From IMG/VR virus record IMGVR_UViG_3300042433_000232, positions 1 through 31,669 of that record: DNA of 31,669 nucleotides. The stretch is one strand, 5' to 3'. Source of the stretch: a virus. The notes beneath the pieces were generated by a model that saw only the letters and a list, made by a program, of their open reading frames with translations, did not search any database and was not told the origin of the DNA. Positions 1 through 8,519 of this stretch are shown in pieces. A program made the translations under genes and the position numbers. Position 1 is the first letter of the stretch. The number at the start of each line of letters is the position of its first letter.

Positions 1-1910
1 ATACATCAAGAACCAATGCAGCTAATACTTTCCTACAAGCGAATGATGGAATCACATTAACCGCTGCTAGAAATTATACTGATCTAGCGAACAGTTTTAA
101 TACATCAAGAACCAATGCAGCTAATACTTTCCTACAAGCGAATGATGGAATCACATTAACCGCTGCTAGAAATTATACTGATCTAGCGAACAGTTTTAAT
201 ACATCAAGAACCAATGCAGCTAATACCTTCTTGCAGGCTAACGATGGGATTACATTAACTGCAGCTAGAGCATACACTGATCTAGCGAACAGTTTTAATA
301 CATCAAGATTAGCTGATGCTAATACCTTCTTGCAGGCTAACGATGGGATTACATTAACTGCAGCTAGAGCATACACTGATCTAGCGAACAGTTTTAATAC
401 ATCAAGAACCAATGCAGCTAATACTTTCCTACAAGCGAATGATGGGATTACATTAACTGCAGCTAGAGCATACACTGATCTAGCGAACAGTTTTAATACA
501 TCAAGAACCAATGCAGCTAATACTTTCTTACAAGCGAATGATGGAATCACATTAACTGCAGCTAGAAATTATACTGATTTAGCTAATACATTTGCTAGAA
601 ATTATACTGATGCAGCTAATACTGCAATGAAAAATTATGTTGATGGTAAAACTAATTTTAATAATTCAATTTCATTCGGTAACGATGTAAATGTATCAGG
701 AAATCTTTATGTTCACGGTATTACAACTACATTTGATTCTACTAAATTAGTAATAAATGATAAAATTATTGAATTGGGTAATACTGCAGCCCCGACAGAC
801 TTAACAGCTGATGGTGGTGGATTACTCGTCAAAGGAACTACCGATAAAACATTTAATTGGTCAAATACAGCTGGTATTTCTAGTTGGGTAAGTTCTGAAA
901 ATTTAAATTTGGTTTCTGGTAAAACATATAAAATCGGTGGATCCGATGTTCTTTCTGCGACAACATTGAATTCCAGTGTAGTAAATTCTTCGCTTACTTC
1001 TGTTGGTAGGGTAACAAGTGGTATTTGGGTTTCTGCTATTGGTAATGTTACCGCAGCTAATTTGACGAATATTCCTTCTGCTAATTTAGCAGGAACTATT
1101 CCTTCTGTTGTTTTGGGGAATTCTTCTCATTATATTGGAACAACTGTAATAGCATTAAATCGTAGTTCTGGTAATTTGGGATTAACTGGAATTACTTCGG
1201 TTGCTCTTCCTGGTGCATCAAGCGGAACCATTACTTTACAACCTACAGCTGTTGCTGGTACAACAACATTAACATTACCTGCTAATACTGGTACATTAAT
1301 TTCTACTGGGGATACTGGTACTGTTACTTCAGCTATGTTATTGGACGGAACTATCGTTAATGCTGATATTAGTGCTACAGCTGCAATTTCTACCTCTAAA
1401 TTAGCTGCAAATACTATTTCTGGTATTGTATTAGGTTCTACATTAAATGCATTAGCTAATGGTTCAGGTTTGATCTGGAGTACCGGAACAAATTATACTG
1501 GTGCCGCAGCTGCAACATTAGGAATAGATAGTTCCGTAGTTACATTAACTGGATCTCAAACATTAACCAATAAAATTTTAACCGCTCCAACAATCACCGG
1601 CACAAAAGAAATTAAAGCAGCAATTGCTGCCTCTGACATCGATTGTGCAACTGGTAATTATTTTAGTAAAACCATTTCTGGTGTAACTACATTCACTGTG
1701 TCTAACGTTCCTTCTATCAACACTGCAATATCATTTGTATTGGATTTGACTAATGGTGGTTCATCTACTATTACTTGGTGGTCAGGTGTGAAATGGGCAT
1801 CCGGTATAGCACCAACGTTAACTGTTTCTGGTCGTGATGTATTGGGTTTCTTTACGCATGACGGTGGTACTACTTGGAGTGGGTTGGTTCTTGGTAAAGA
1901 CTTAAAATAA
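1..1910 (+). CDS. Tail fibre / virion fibre protein, C-terminal part (5' end outside window)
   Basis: The frame is open from base 3 with no stop, so the gene begins upstream of the window; the TTG at 231 is only an internal codon. The visible N-terminal part is an array of 33-residue repeats with the core NTFLQANDGITLTAAR, rich in Asn, Thr and Ala, which suggests a trimeric fibrous shaft. After about base 650 comes a stretch typical of T4-like fibre proteins of aquatic phages (GNLYVHGITTTFDS, then IIELGNTAAPTD), followed by low-complexity Ser/Thr/Gly beta-rich sequence and a C-terminal domain ending SGLVLGKDLK. It probably forms a distal fibre or another virion appendage. The class is fairly sure; the exact fibre is unknown. 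Confidence 0.8.
   Translation, partial: TSRTNAANTFLQANDGITLTAARNYTDLANSFNTSRTNAANTFLQANDGITLTAARNYTDLANSFNTSRTNAANTFLQANDGITLTAARAYTDLANSFNTSRLADANTFLQANDGITLTAARAYTDLANSFNTSRTNAANTFLQANDGITLTAARAYTDLANSFNTSRTNAANTFLQANDGITLTAARNYTDLANTFARNYTDAANTAMKNYVDGKTNFNNSISFGNDVNVSGNLYVHGITTTFDSTKLVINDKIIELGNTAAPTDLTADGGGLLVKGTTDKTFNWSNTAGISSWVSSENLNLVSGKTYKIGGSDVLSATTLNSSVVNSSLTSVGRVTSGIWVSAIGNVTAANLTNIPSANLAGTIPSVVLGNSSHYIGTTVIALNRSSGNLGLTGITSVALPGASSGTITLQPTAVAGTTTLTLPANTGTLISTGDTGTVTSAMLLDGTIVNADISATAAISTSKLAANTISGIVLGSTLNALANGSGLIWSTGTNYTGAAAATLGIDSSVVTLTGSQTLTNKILTAPTITGTKEIKAAIAASDIDCATGNYFSKTISGVTTFTVSNVPSINTAISFVLDLTNGGSSTITWWSGVKWASGIAPTLTVSGRDVLGFFTHDGGTTWSGLVLGKDLK
3..596 (+). repeat. Six tandem 99-bp repeats inside the fibre gene
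   Basis: The motif ACATCAAGA recurs at 3, 102, 201, 300, 399 and 498, a strict 99-base (33-codon) period. The first two units are almost identical at the DNA level, while the unit at 300 carries a variant (LADAN instead of TNAAN). All units stay in frame. The pattern suggests recent expansion by unequal recombination or slippage, and the array may extend upstream of the window. Confidence 0.95.
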
Positions 1911-1956
1911 TCTCTCTTGGGGGTTGGATGAATATTTTTTATAAAAAAGGATTATT

Positions 1957-3909
1957 ATGAGTGTTAGAGATATAGTACAAGCAGCAGCTGGCGCTAGTCC
2001 AGCAACTTATATTGAAGACGTGTTCAGCACCTATCTATATAGAGGTAACGGCTCTACACAGACGATCACAAACGGGATTGACCTGACAGGTAAGGGCGGG
2101 CTTACATGGGTTAAAAATAGAACAAATGCAACGGATAATGCTTTGTTCAATCTACCCAGCGGCGGCTACGCCACAATTGCGTATCAAGCATCAAACGCAA
2201 CGAACGCGAGCATAACCACATCACCAACAACCAGCATAACTACGACAGGTTCTGGGTTCACCCTAAACGGGTCAAGCACAGTCATAAATGCGTCCAGCAC
2301 CAACTACGCCTCATGGACATTCCGCAAGCAGCCGAAGTTCTTTGATGTGGTGACGTATACGGGGAACGGATCAGCTCAAAACATTCCGCATAACCTTGGC
2401 AGTGTTCCTGGCTGCATTATTGTCAAACGCACTGATAGCGCTGGTGATTGGTCTGTTTGGCATAAAGATGCCAGCACACTTTATTTAAACAGTACCGCAG
2501 CCCAAGGCTTTAACATTTTTGGTTCTGTTACATCTACAGCGTTTGGTGTGACATCAATCAGTTATTTAAACGCCTCTGGCGGCACATTTGTCGCCTACAT
2601 CTTCGCCCACAACGCTGGAGGTTTTGGTCTAACGGGTACGGACAATGTGATTTCGTGTGGGTCGTTTACGACTGATGGAAGTGGCAACGCGACTGTAACC
2701 CTTGGCTACGAACCGCAATGGGTTATGGTGAAGTCAAGTTCGGCAATAGATGGTTGGGTTATGCTTGACGTAGCTCGCGGTTGGTCAATGGCAACGAACG
2801 ATCAATATTTGTCGGCTAACATTGCATCTGCCGAATCGGTTCTAACTGGCGGCAATCCAACGGCGACAGGATTTGTTACACCAACTCTACAGGGTGGTAC
2901 CACATACATCTACATCGCCATCCGTCGCCCCAACAAGCCACCGACAACTGGGACGCAGGTTTACAGCATGATTGACCAAACCGGTGTTGACGCTCCATCT
3001 TTTCCGGTTTCAACGATTGGCTTTCAGCCAGATTTGGTCATGCAGTTGAATAAAGGGGTCATATCACCACATTATGGCCGCAGCTTCAAAACCAGACTGA
3101 CTGGATACGGGTTCGCAGACACACCAACAAGTTCGTTTGCTACAAGCCCGCACTTGGCTACGCATGTAACTTCCGCGGAGGGTAGCTACGCATGGAATAC
3201 GAACGGAACTGTGTTTGGGATGGGCAACACTTGGAATGCAAATGGGCCGTCTTTCTATGCAATAACAGCGCACTTCTTCAAACGCGCCCCTGGTGTGTTT
3301 GATGTGGTTTGCTATACGGCAACAGGTAGCACCGTAATGACAATCACTCACAACTTAACGGTTACGCCTGAGTTGATGATTATGAAAGCCCGTAGTTCTA
3401 GTGGCTGGAATTGGGCAGTTTATGCAGCGTCTCAAGGGGCAACAAAGAAGGGGTTGTTAAATTCAACCAATGCGTTCGGTCTTTCTACGCCTATGTGGAA
3501 TAATACCGCACCGACAAGCACAAGCTTTACCGTTGGTACAGGGGATGACACCAATCCGTCTGCGGGTGTTACGATGGTCGCCTACCTTTTTGCATCATGC
3601 CCAGGCGTTTCAAAAGTAGGCAGCTACACAGGCAACGGAAGCACTCAGACAATCAATTGCGGGTTTACTAGTGGGACGAGATTTGTTCTTATCAAGCGGG
3701 CTGATTCAACGGGCGATTGGTTTGTGTGGGACACCGTCAGGGGCATTGTTGCTGCTACCGACCCTCATCTAAGTTTAAATAACACCACTGCTGAAGTTAC
3801 AACCGATGATAGCATTGACCCAGATGCATTGGGATTTATCGTTAATCAAGTGGCGGCTACAAACATCAATGTTAATGCAGCAACTTACATATTTTTAGCC
3901 ATTGCTTAA
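1957..3909 (+). CDS. Tail fibre / receptor-binding protein with repeated GNGS-type domains
   Basis: This 650-residue protein starts at ATG 1957 after AAAAAAGGATT. It contains at least three copies of a domain starting F/S-D/K-V-V/G-x-Y-T-G-N-G-S and continuing into a K-R/A-x-D/S-S-x-G-D/W-W motif, near residues 130, 450 and 550. I recognise this as a domain common in phage fibre proteins (DUF7483-like), but no enzymatic motif is visible. Base composition is clearly GC-richer than both neighbours, with many GGC, ACG and CGC codons, so the gene looks recently acquired. It lies between a fibre gene and a fibre-assembly gene, which supports a role in host attachment. Confidence 0.72.
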   Translation: MSVRDIVQAAAGASPATYIEDVFSTYLYRGNGSTQTITNGIDLTGKGGLTWVKNRTNATDNALFNLPSGGYATIAYQASNATNASITTSPTTSITTTGSGFTLNGSSTVINASSTNYASWTFRKQPKFFDVVTYTGNGSAQNIPHNLGSVPGCIIVKRTDSAGDWSVWHKDASTLYLNSTAAQGFNIFGSVTSTAFGVTSISYLNASGGTFVAYIFAHNAGGFGLTGTDNVISCGSFTTDGSGNATVTLGYEPQWVMVKSSSAIDGWVMLDVARGWSMATNDQYLSANIASAESVLTGGNPTATGFVTPTLQGGTTYIYIAIRRPNKPPTTGTQVYSMIDQTGVDAPSFPVSTIGFQPDLVMQLNKGVISPHYGRSFKTRLTGYGFADTPTSSFATSPHLATHVTSAEGSYAWNTNGTVFGMGNTWNANGPSFYAITAHFFKRAPGVFDVVCYTATGSTVMTITHNLTVTPELMIMKARSSSGWNWAVYAASQGATKKGLLNSTNAFGLSTPMWNNTAPTSTSFTVGTGDDTNPSAGVTMVAYLFASCPGVSKVGSYTGNGSTQTINCGFTSGTRFVLIKRADSTGDWFVWDTVRGIVAATDPHLSLNNTTAEVTTDDSIDPDALGFIVNQVAATNINVNAATYIFLAIA

Positions 3910-3918
3910 TAAATAATC

Positions 3919-3944
3919 ATGGGGGAGGATTTCAACTCCCCCAT
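3919..3944. terminator. Perfect 9-bp hairpin between fibre and assembly gene
   Basis: ATGGGGGAG (3919-3927) and CTCCCCCAT (3936-3944) form a GC-rich stem with an 8-base loop. No long T-run follows, so it may be a weak or factor-dependent terminator or an mRNA-stabilising hairpin. Confidence 0.5.
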
Positions 3945-3968
3945 ACTTCAATCCAATAGGAGATTCAC

Positions 3969-4514
3969 ATGGAATATATCATCATTGATACCCAAGAAGT
4001 GGTGTCACAAGGTGAGCTGAGACGTCGTAATCCAGATATTAGCTTTCCAGCAGTTTGGGGGCAAGAAGTATTAGAATTTTTGGGCGTGGCTGTTGTATTT
4101 ACAACACCTCAGCCGGAATTTGATACTGTATCGCAAATAGTGGTCCAGGGTCCCCCAATATTGACTGCTAAAGGGCATTACGAACAATCGTGGGTTGTTG
4201 TTGATTTGGATCCAGTAATCGCCCAACAAAATCAAATAGCAAAAATGGAACAGGTAAAAGCGTCAATCGTTTCGGTTGTCCAATCAAACCTTGACGCATT
4301 TGCTAAAGAAAGAGGGTATGATGGTATCTTATCAGCATGTACTTATGTCAATTCTTCTAACGACCTTTTTAAAGCTGATGGATTAAAAGCGGTTGAGTTA
4401 CGGGATGCATCTTGGGCAATTTTGTATTCAATTTTAGCTGCCGTTGAAGCAGGTACACGAGTTGTTACATCATTTTCTGATATCGAAGCTGATTTGCCTG
4501 TTTTAGAATGGTAA
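3969..4514 (+). CDS. Probable tail-fibre assembly protein (DUF4376-like)
   Basis: 181 residues, preceded by the ribosome-binding site ATAGGAG. The C-terminal half has the pattern seen in phage fibre-assembly proteins: a helical KMEQVKASIVSVVQSNLDAFA segment, then KERGYDGILSACTY, a short loop, and LRDASWAILYSIL near the end. No signal peptide or catalytic motif is visible. Position directly downstream of the receptor-binding fibre is the usual place for its chaperone. A terminator follows. The assembly role is inferred from the family resemblance and position. Confidence 0.62.
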   Translation: MEYIIIDTQEVVSQGELRRRNPDISFPAVWGQEVLEFLGVAVVFTTPQPEFDTVSQIVVQGPPILTAKGHYEQSWVVVDLDPVIAQQNQIAKMEQVKASIVSVVQSNLDAFAKERGYDGILSACTYVNSSNDLFKADGLKAVELRDASWAILYSILAAVEAGTRVVTSFSDIEADLPVLEW

Positions 4515-4535
4515 TTTGATAAATTAATTTATCAT

Positions 4536-4565
4536 AAAAAAGGGGCTTTTCAGCCCCTTTTTGAT
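4536..4565. terminator. Bidirectional Rho-independent terminator
   Basis: AAAAAAGGGGCT then TTTC then AGCCCCTTTTT lies between two convergent genes. It has a T-run on the right and an A-run on the left, so it can end transcripts from both sides. Confidence 0.85.
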
Positions 4566-4581
4566 TTCCAGAGAGATAATA

Positions 4582-5025
4582 TTAATTATCGATTTGGATA
4601 CACAATGTATTAGCTGCAAAACTAGGAGCAGCGTCCCCATTATTGATAGTTTTAGGAACAGTTAATGCTCCATAGAATAACAAGTTTCCGCCAGTGAATG
4701 CATCATACATACCAAAACCTTGAACAACGCCCCAGTTACCTGATGGAGCATTAAATGAAATTATTGACGCATTGTTAGCAAAACCACTTGTACCAGAACT
4801 TACTGCACCAGAACCACCGTGTGTACCTGTCCAACCGCTTAAACTTGCAGCAACATTAGCACGAGTATAGTTGTTAGAACTAGGAATTTCTGTGCCACCA
4901 CCTGTATCACTAGGTGTTGTTGTAAACAAAGCAATACAAACGTTTGTTGATGGTGCTGTATACGGTGTTCCTCTTAAAATATGATCAATGATTTTGTTTT
5001 CAAGATAATCGGACATTGCGCTCAT
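4582..5025 (-). CDS. Virion structural protein, family unnamed
   Basis: 147 residues, start ATG 5025 with an AAGGAA ribosome-binding site. The pattern is one I know from many tailed phages as a minor structural protein: an N-terminal MSDYLENKIIDHIL helix, then CIALFTTTPSD, a YTR motif, NWGVVQGFGMYDA, and LLFYGALTVPKTINNGD. No enzymatic motif is visible. It is the last gene of a minus-strand virion group that also holds two other structural genes at 5923-7718, and it is separated from them by a GIY-YIG insertion. Its precise location in the particle cannot be told. Confidence 0.6.
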   Translation of the reverse strand: MSAMSDYLENKIIDHILRGTPYTAPSTNVCIALFTTTPSDTGGGTEIPSSNNYTRANVAASLSGWTGTHGGSGAVSSGTSGFANNASIISFNAPSGNWGVVQGFGMYDAFTGGNLLFYGALTVPKTINNGDAAPSFAANTLCIQIDN

Positions 5026-5040
5026 GTATAATTCCTTATT

Positions 5041-5072
5041 TAAGTTATTTAGTATTTAAGTTATTTAGTATT
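5041..5072. repeat. Tandem 16-bp duplication at the end of the GIY-YIG gene
   Basis: The unit TAAGTTATTTAGTATT occurs twice in a row (5041-5056 and 5057-5072) and begins a third time at 5073. It spans the last codons and stop of the minus-strand endonuclease gene, so it marks the 3' junction of that insert. Confidence 0.85.
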
Positions 5073-5853
5073 TAAGTTTAAGTGATTCTAAATATTCATC
5101 TGATTTCATATATGTGCCTTTTGGTAATTTTAACCCATTAGCTTTGTATAATTCTTTTATTTCTTGATAAATTGGTCTGGCTGCTTTCGCTTTTTGAAAT
5201 GTGCCATGTAATCCTGGATTATTATTTACAAAAATGTTTTTTTCATTTTTAATTTGCGTATAAACTGGATTTGTATCTCCTAGGAAAAAATGCGTTCCAT
5301 CTTTTATTTTTACTTTAGATGGATGATTATCATTTAAAAAATTATGCGTACCATCTTTAATCCTTTTTTGCGCTAATTCCCGTTGAAATTCTCCGCCAAT
5401 CCAATTATGTGTACCGTCTTCAAGTCTTTTTTGTTGAATTTTTCTTTGAAATTCTCCATCTCCCAAACAATGATGCGTTCCATCATCAACTCGTTTTCTT
5501 TGTATTTTTTTCTGTTGTTCGGAAGTTGTTCCGCCATCTAATCCATTCTCTAATTTTAAATTAGCCCATTCTTCAGATTCAATTATATTATATTTTTTTG
5601 ATAGGTTAATTGCTGTAGCAACTAATACATTAATATCATTAAATAATTTGCACCATAGTGTATCAACATTCGTACCGTGTTTTTTTAAATGAGCTAACCA
5701 ATAATCTCCAGATCCATTATATTTAAATGGGTTTTTAGAATTAGTTTTACATAAATATTTTAAACCTGTTGATTTATGTTGTTTTATCATTAAATATGTT
5801 GGTTTAAAATTTTTCATTTGTTTTTCTGTTATATAAATATTTTCGCTAGACAT
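5065..5853 (-). CDS. GIY-YIG homing-type endonuclease, DGTH-repeat type
   Basis: 262 residues, start MSSENIYIT at 5853 with an AAGGAGG site. The N-terminal ~105 residues match three other genes in this window. YLMIKQH and KYLCKT stand in the places of GIY and YIG, so the usual glycine after the second tyrosine is replaced by cysteine. NGSGDYWLAHLKKHG follows. The C-terminal part is a series of about 20-residue repeats centred on DGTH (for example KRLEDGTHNWIGGEFQ) and probably contacts DNA. The gene ends with a segment LPKGTYMKSDEYLESLK that recurs in the gene at 13126. It sits between two virion genes on the same strand and carries the shared hairpin leader. Nuclease activity is inferred. 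Confidence 0.78.
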   Translation of the reverse strand: MSSENIYITEKQMKNFKPTYLMIKQHKSTGLKYLCKTNSKNPFKYNGSGDYWLAHLKKHGTNVDTLWCKLFNDINVLVATAINLSKKYNIIESEEWANLKLENGLDGGTTSEQQKKIQRKRVDDGTHHCLGDGEFQRKIQQKRLEDGTHNWIGGEFQRELAQKRIKDGTHNFLNDNHPSKVKIKDGTHFFLGDTNPVYTQIKNEKNIFVNNNPGLHGTFQKAKAARPIYQEIKELYKANGLKLPKGTYMKSDEYLESLKLKY

Positions 5854-5924
5854 TATTCCTCCTTATAATTATAATGTTTAGTGCTGGTGGGATGTGGGAG
5901 TCCGCGACCAGCTATGTATTTATT
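5854..5924 (-). promoter_or_regulatory. Hairpin leader of GIY-YIG gene, copy 1
   Basis: Read on the minus strand: AATAAATA (5924-5917, late-promoter-like), 4 bases, outer helix GCTGGT/ACCAGC (5912-5907 with 5888-5883), constant CGC, inner helix GGA/TCC, an 8-base loop, constant C, then ACTAAACAT and AAGGAGG before the ATG. Same architecture as copies 2-5 with different stem sequences. Confidence 0.8.
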
Positions 5925-6432
5925 ATATTACTTTGTTTACTGCAATTGAATTTCCAGCGCCAATATTAGTAATATTAAGTCTTCCATATGGCCAAGGAGT
6001 TGTTACTGTTGTATATGCAGTATTTGAATTAGCAACGGTAATTGGTAATGTGGCTAATGAGATCCAATGTTGTTGATCTGTTGATACTTCAATAGCAACA
6101 TTAGAACTGCCTCCAGTTGAGAATGCTTGAAGAACTGCATTAGGTGGATTAGTAAATTTAAAAGAAAATACTTCTTGTGGACCAGTTAAACCTGCTCCAT
6201 AATTTGGAGTTTTAGCAACCACACCCCACCCATCATACTGAGCATTTGAAAAATCAATAACGGCATTATTTCCAGAAACACTAGAAACTTTAGCTGCATA
6301 TCTAGCATCATTGTCTGTAAAATATAGAATTAAATCATTAGTTGCTTGAAGATATGGATTTGATTCAAAATTAATTTGTGTGTTGGCATAATCATATACA
6401 CCATATAAAGTTCTTGAAATTTCTGTTATCAT
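5923..6432 (-). CDS. Probable virion protein, hypothetical
   Basis: 169 residues, starting MITEISRTLYGVYDYANTQ with an AGGAAAT site just upstream. I do not recognise the family. The sequence is beta-rich, with many Asn, Ser, Thr and aromatic residues, has no signal peptide and no membrane segment, and shows a sandwich-like pattern (YDGWGVV, then FSFKFTNPP, VAIEVSTDQQHWISLATLP), suggesting a carbohydrate-binding-like or structural fold. It is 20 bases downstream of the fibre-like gene at 6453 and likely cotranscribed with it from the late promoter at 7757. Its stop overlaps the first bases of the downstream GIY-YIG leader. Confidence 0.55.
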   Translation of the reverse strand: MITEISRTLYGVYDYANTQINFESNPYLQATNDLILYFTDNDARYAAKVSSVSGNNAVIDFSNAQYDGWGVVAKTPNYGAGLTGPQEVFSFKFTNPPNAVLQAFSTGGSSNVAIEVSTDQQHWISLATLPITVANSNTAYTTVTTPWPYGRLNITNIGAGNSIAVNKVI

Positions 6433-6452
6433 TTAAAGATTTCCTATATTAT

Positions 6453-7718
6453 TTAAGCTGTAGCTGTTTTAATTGTTGCAAATGCGATTGTAATTGCTTC
6501 TGTTAATGATGCATCCGTTACATTTCTAATATTGATTGATGCTGATCCAGCTGCACATCGAGCATTTAAAAGATAAGATCCTGCAGTACCACCAGATAAA
6601 TGGTTAAGAACTAATACATCACCAGCTTTTAATGTTGAATTAGTCATTGTAAATGATACTGTTGTATTTCCTGCTAAAACAGCATTATTTGTTGTTATTT
6701 GTCCAGATGTTTTATTTAAAACAACTGTTGTTGCTTTGTTTGTAAGCTGAGTAATTGTTCCACCAGAACCAGGACCATACCCTATACCACCAGATCCACC
6801 AACTAAAACACTACTAATACCAGTTGTGTAAATATTTGTGTTGCTGTATATTATATTTGAACTAGAAAATGTTAAATTAGCGCCTAATAACCATGTTTGA
6901 GCACTATTTAAATAAATCCCGCCATTATTTAAATACAAAGAATAATTATTACCTGAACCACTGGCGCCAGATGCTTCACCAAATAACCCGACATTATGGC
7001 CACCTGTGTGTATGTCATTAGAATATCCACGAACACCAATTGCAGATCCTTGATCAGCAACTCCTAAAACATGTGCTTCACCAATAACTCCAGCGCATCT
7101 AGTTGCTGGGCTTGTATAACCTTTTCCATATACCCCAACCCCGTACACGTTTGCATCAGTTGCGTGCGCCACACCTTCTGCCAATAATCCTATATTATGT
7201 ATTTCAGATCGTTGATTAGCAGTAGCAGTTGATGATATGGTGACAGATGAATTAGGGAATTGTGTAGTATTTGCACTTGTTCCAACAAATATAGTGTTAG
7301 CGTTAATTTGCGTAATTGCTTCTACAACATTTACCCCATCACAATAAATTATTTTTGTAGAATTATTTAAAATAGTAACACCAGTTCCAGCCGCAGTTTT
7401 GACAACAATATTTTGTCCACCTGTTGTTTTATTTGATATAATATAAATTTTAGTAGAAGTTGGGATAATTATATTTCGGGTTGCTGTTAATGAGACAGAA
7501 GATGTAATCGTTAGAATAGCTTTTCTGGCTTCATCATCGCTTGCGTTAGCTGTAGTTAATGTATAATCTGCGTTTAACATTGAAACAGTTGCCATGCCAG
7601 CAATTGCAGCTTCGATAACAATATCCAAATTATTATTGGTTTTTGTTCCCCAAGTTCCCTTATTTTCTTTATTTGCCATTAACTCCAAGCGGAGTAAATC
7701 AGAATATGTAGATGCCAT
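6453..7718 (-). CDS. Tail-fibre-like virion protein
   Basis: 421 residues, starting MASTYSDLLRLELMA, then NKGTWGTKTNNNLD, an opening I associate with fibre or adhesin proteins of cyanophages and pelagiphages. The next region (SVSLTATRNIIIPTSTKIYI, then GVTILNNSTKIIYCDGVNV) is also typical of these proteins. The middle has Gly-rich turns and the C-terminus is beta-rich. No signal peptide is present. It leads the minus-strand virion operon and has a T4-style late promoter 32 bases upstream of its start. It probably forms an appendage; receptor specificity cannot be read from sequence. Confidence 0.65.
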   Translation of the reverse strand: MASTYSDLLRLELMANKENKGTWGTKTNNNLDIVIEAAIAGMATVSMLNADYTLTTANASDDEARKAILTITSSVSLTATRNIIIPTSTKIYIISNKTTGGQNIVVKTAAGTGVTILNNSTKIIYCDGVNVVEAITQINANTIFVGTSANTTQFPNSSVTISSTATANQRSEIHNIGLLAEGVAHATDANVYGVGVYGKGYTSPATRCAGVIGEAHVLGVADQGSAIGVRGYSNDIHTGGHNVGLFGEASGASGSGNNYSLYLNNGGIYLNSAQTWLLGANLTFSSSNIIYSNTNIYTTGISSVLVGGSGGIGYGPGSGGTITQLTNKATTVVLNKTSGQITTNNAVLAGNTTVSFTMTNSTLKAGDVLVLNHLSGGTAGSYLLNARCAAGSASINIRNVTDASLTEAITIAFATIKTATA

Positions 7719-7749
7719 TTTAAACTCTATAAATTGGTTAATTTTATAG

Positions 7750-7757
7750 TATTTATA
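7750..7757 (-). promoter_or_regulatory. T4-type late promoter
   Basis: The minus strand reads TATAAATA at 7757-7750, an exact match to the T4 late -10 box, about 32 bases before the fibre-like gene start at 7718. It fits a late structural gene. Confidence 0.65.
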
Positions 7758-7788
7758 AAAATAAATAAGATATAAATGGAGAAAATCT

Positions 7789-7971
7789 ATGAGCGATCAA
7801 ATAACAAGTTTTGAAGAACGTTGTGATTTTTTAGAGAGTATGTTTGATGTAAAAGACTATTCGCAATACGTCAAATTTGATGATTTTTGTACTGCGAATA
7901 ATCTATTTACTAGAGATAAGATGCTTGAAGCGTTACCTAGAAATGCTATATGGATGATGGAAGAATTTTAG
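7789..7971 (+). CDS. Small hypothetical protein (60 aa)
   Basis: 60 residues, ATG preceded by ATGGAGAAAATCT, a good ribosome-binding site. The protein is acidic and probably helical (SFEERCDFLESMFDVKDYSQY, ending IWMMEEF). No motif is recognised. It converges on the minus-strand gene at 7968-8393 and the two coding regions overlap by four bases at their stops. Confidence 0.5.
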   Translation: MSDQITSFEERCDFLESMFDVKDYSQYVKFDDFCTANNLFTRDKMLEALPRNAIWMMEEF

Positions 7972-8393
7972 ATTAAAGTTGTATAAACATTAACCAACAC
8001 ATTTCTTTGGACTTCAATACCGCTATCAGTTTTTTCTGCAATTGTAACTGAGGTGTTTAATGTGTTCCATTTCTTTTCAGGAACCATTACCAACATAATG
8101 TTATATTTTTTGTTATAAAGAATTGATTCACCAAAATCCAACACCTCATCGTTTAATTCCCAATTAACGTGTTTCTGTACACTTTCTTTGAAATCTGAGA
8201 AATTTCGTTTAGCCAATGCTTCTTGGTTTTCTTTAGAATCTTTTAGGAAAACATAATTCGCAAATCTGCGATATTCTAATTGTGAACCGTGTAAAAACGG
8301 TTTAATAACATGATAGTTATTTGCTTCTTTAATTTCTTTAAAAATTTTACGGCTTTCGAAATAGTGTTTGATTTTTTGCATAAAGTTTTCCAA
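7968..8393 (-). CDS. Hypothetical protein (141 aa)
   Basis: 141 residues with a basic N-terminus (MQKIKHYFESRKIFKEIKEA) and no signal peptide or membrane helix. No family is recognised. The start could be the first ATG or the second Met at residue 5. It is a single-gene unit with its own strong promoter of the shared early type, so it is probably an early gene, isolated among late genes. It ends in a four-base convergent overlap with the gene at 7789. Confidence 0.55.
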   Translation of the reverse strand: MENFMQKIKHYFESRKIFKEIKEANNYHVIKPFLHGSQLEYRRFANYVFLKDSKENQEALAKRNFSDFKESVQKHVNWELNDEVLDFGESILYNKKYNIMLVMVPEKKWNTLNTSVTIAEKTDSGIEVQRNVLVNVYTTLI

Positions 8394-8415
8394 GTTAAGT
8401 TAAGGTACAACTACA

Positions 8416-8450
8416 TTATACCGTTTTTGCGGTAAAAAAGCAAGCACTTT
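8416..8450 (-). promoter_or_regulatory. Early sigma70-type promoter, copy 1
   Basis: The minus strand reads AAGTGCTTGCTT (the -35, with TTGCTT at 8444-8439), exactly 17 bases, then a perfect TATAAT at 8421-8416. It drives the gene at 8393. It shares the AAGTGCTTG block with three other promoters in this window. Confidence 0.8.
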
Positions 8451-8519
8451 TTTACGATTCGGTTAAAAAACCTGTTAAACCTAAATATAGAAAAAGCAAT
8501 TTGTTAAAAGAGGTGCGTT

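Noticed and set aside
173-550. Minus-strand ORF in the repeat array
   Set aside because: It mirrors the 99-bp repeats of the fibre gene and has no independent support.
3-596. CRISPR-like array
   Set aside because: The repeats are 99 bases, contiguous, in frame and have no unique spacers; they encode a fibre shaft.
5894-6076. Plus-strand 60-residue ORF
   Set aside because: It is antisense to the end of a virion gene and its hairpin leader, with no independent evidence.
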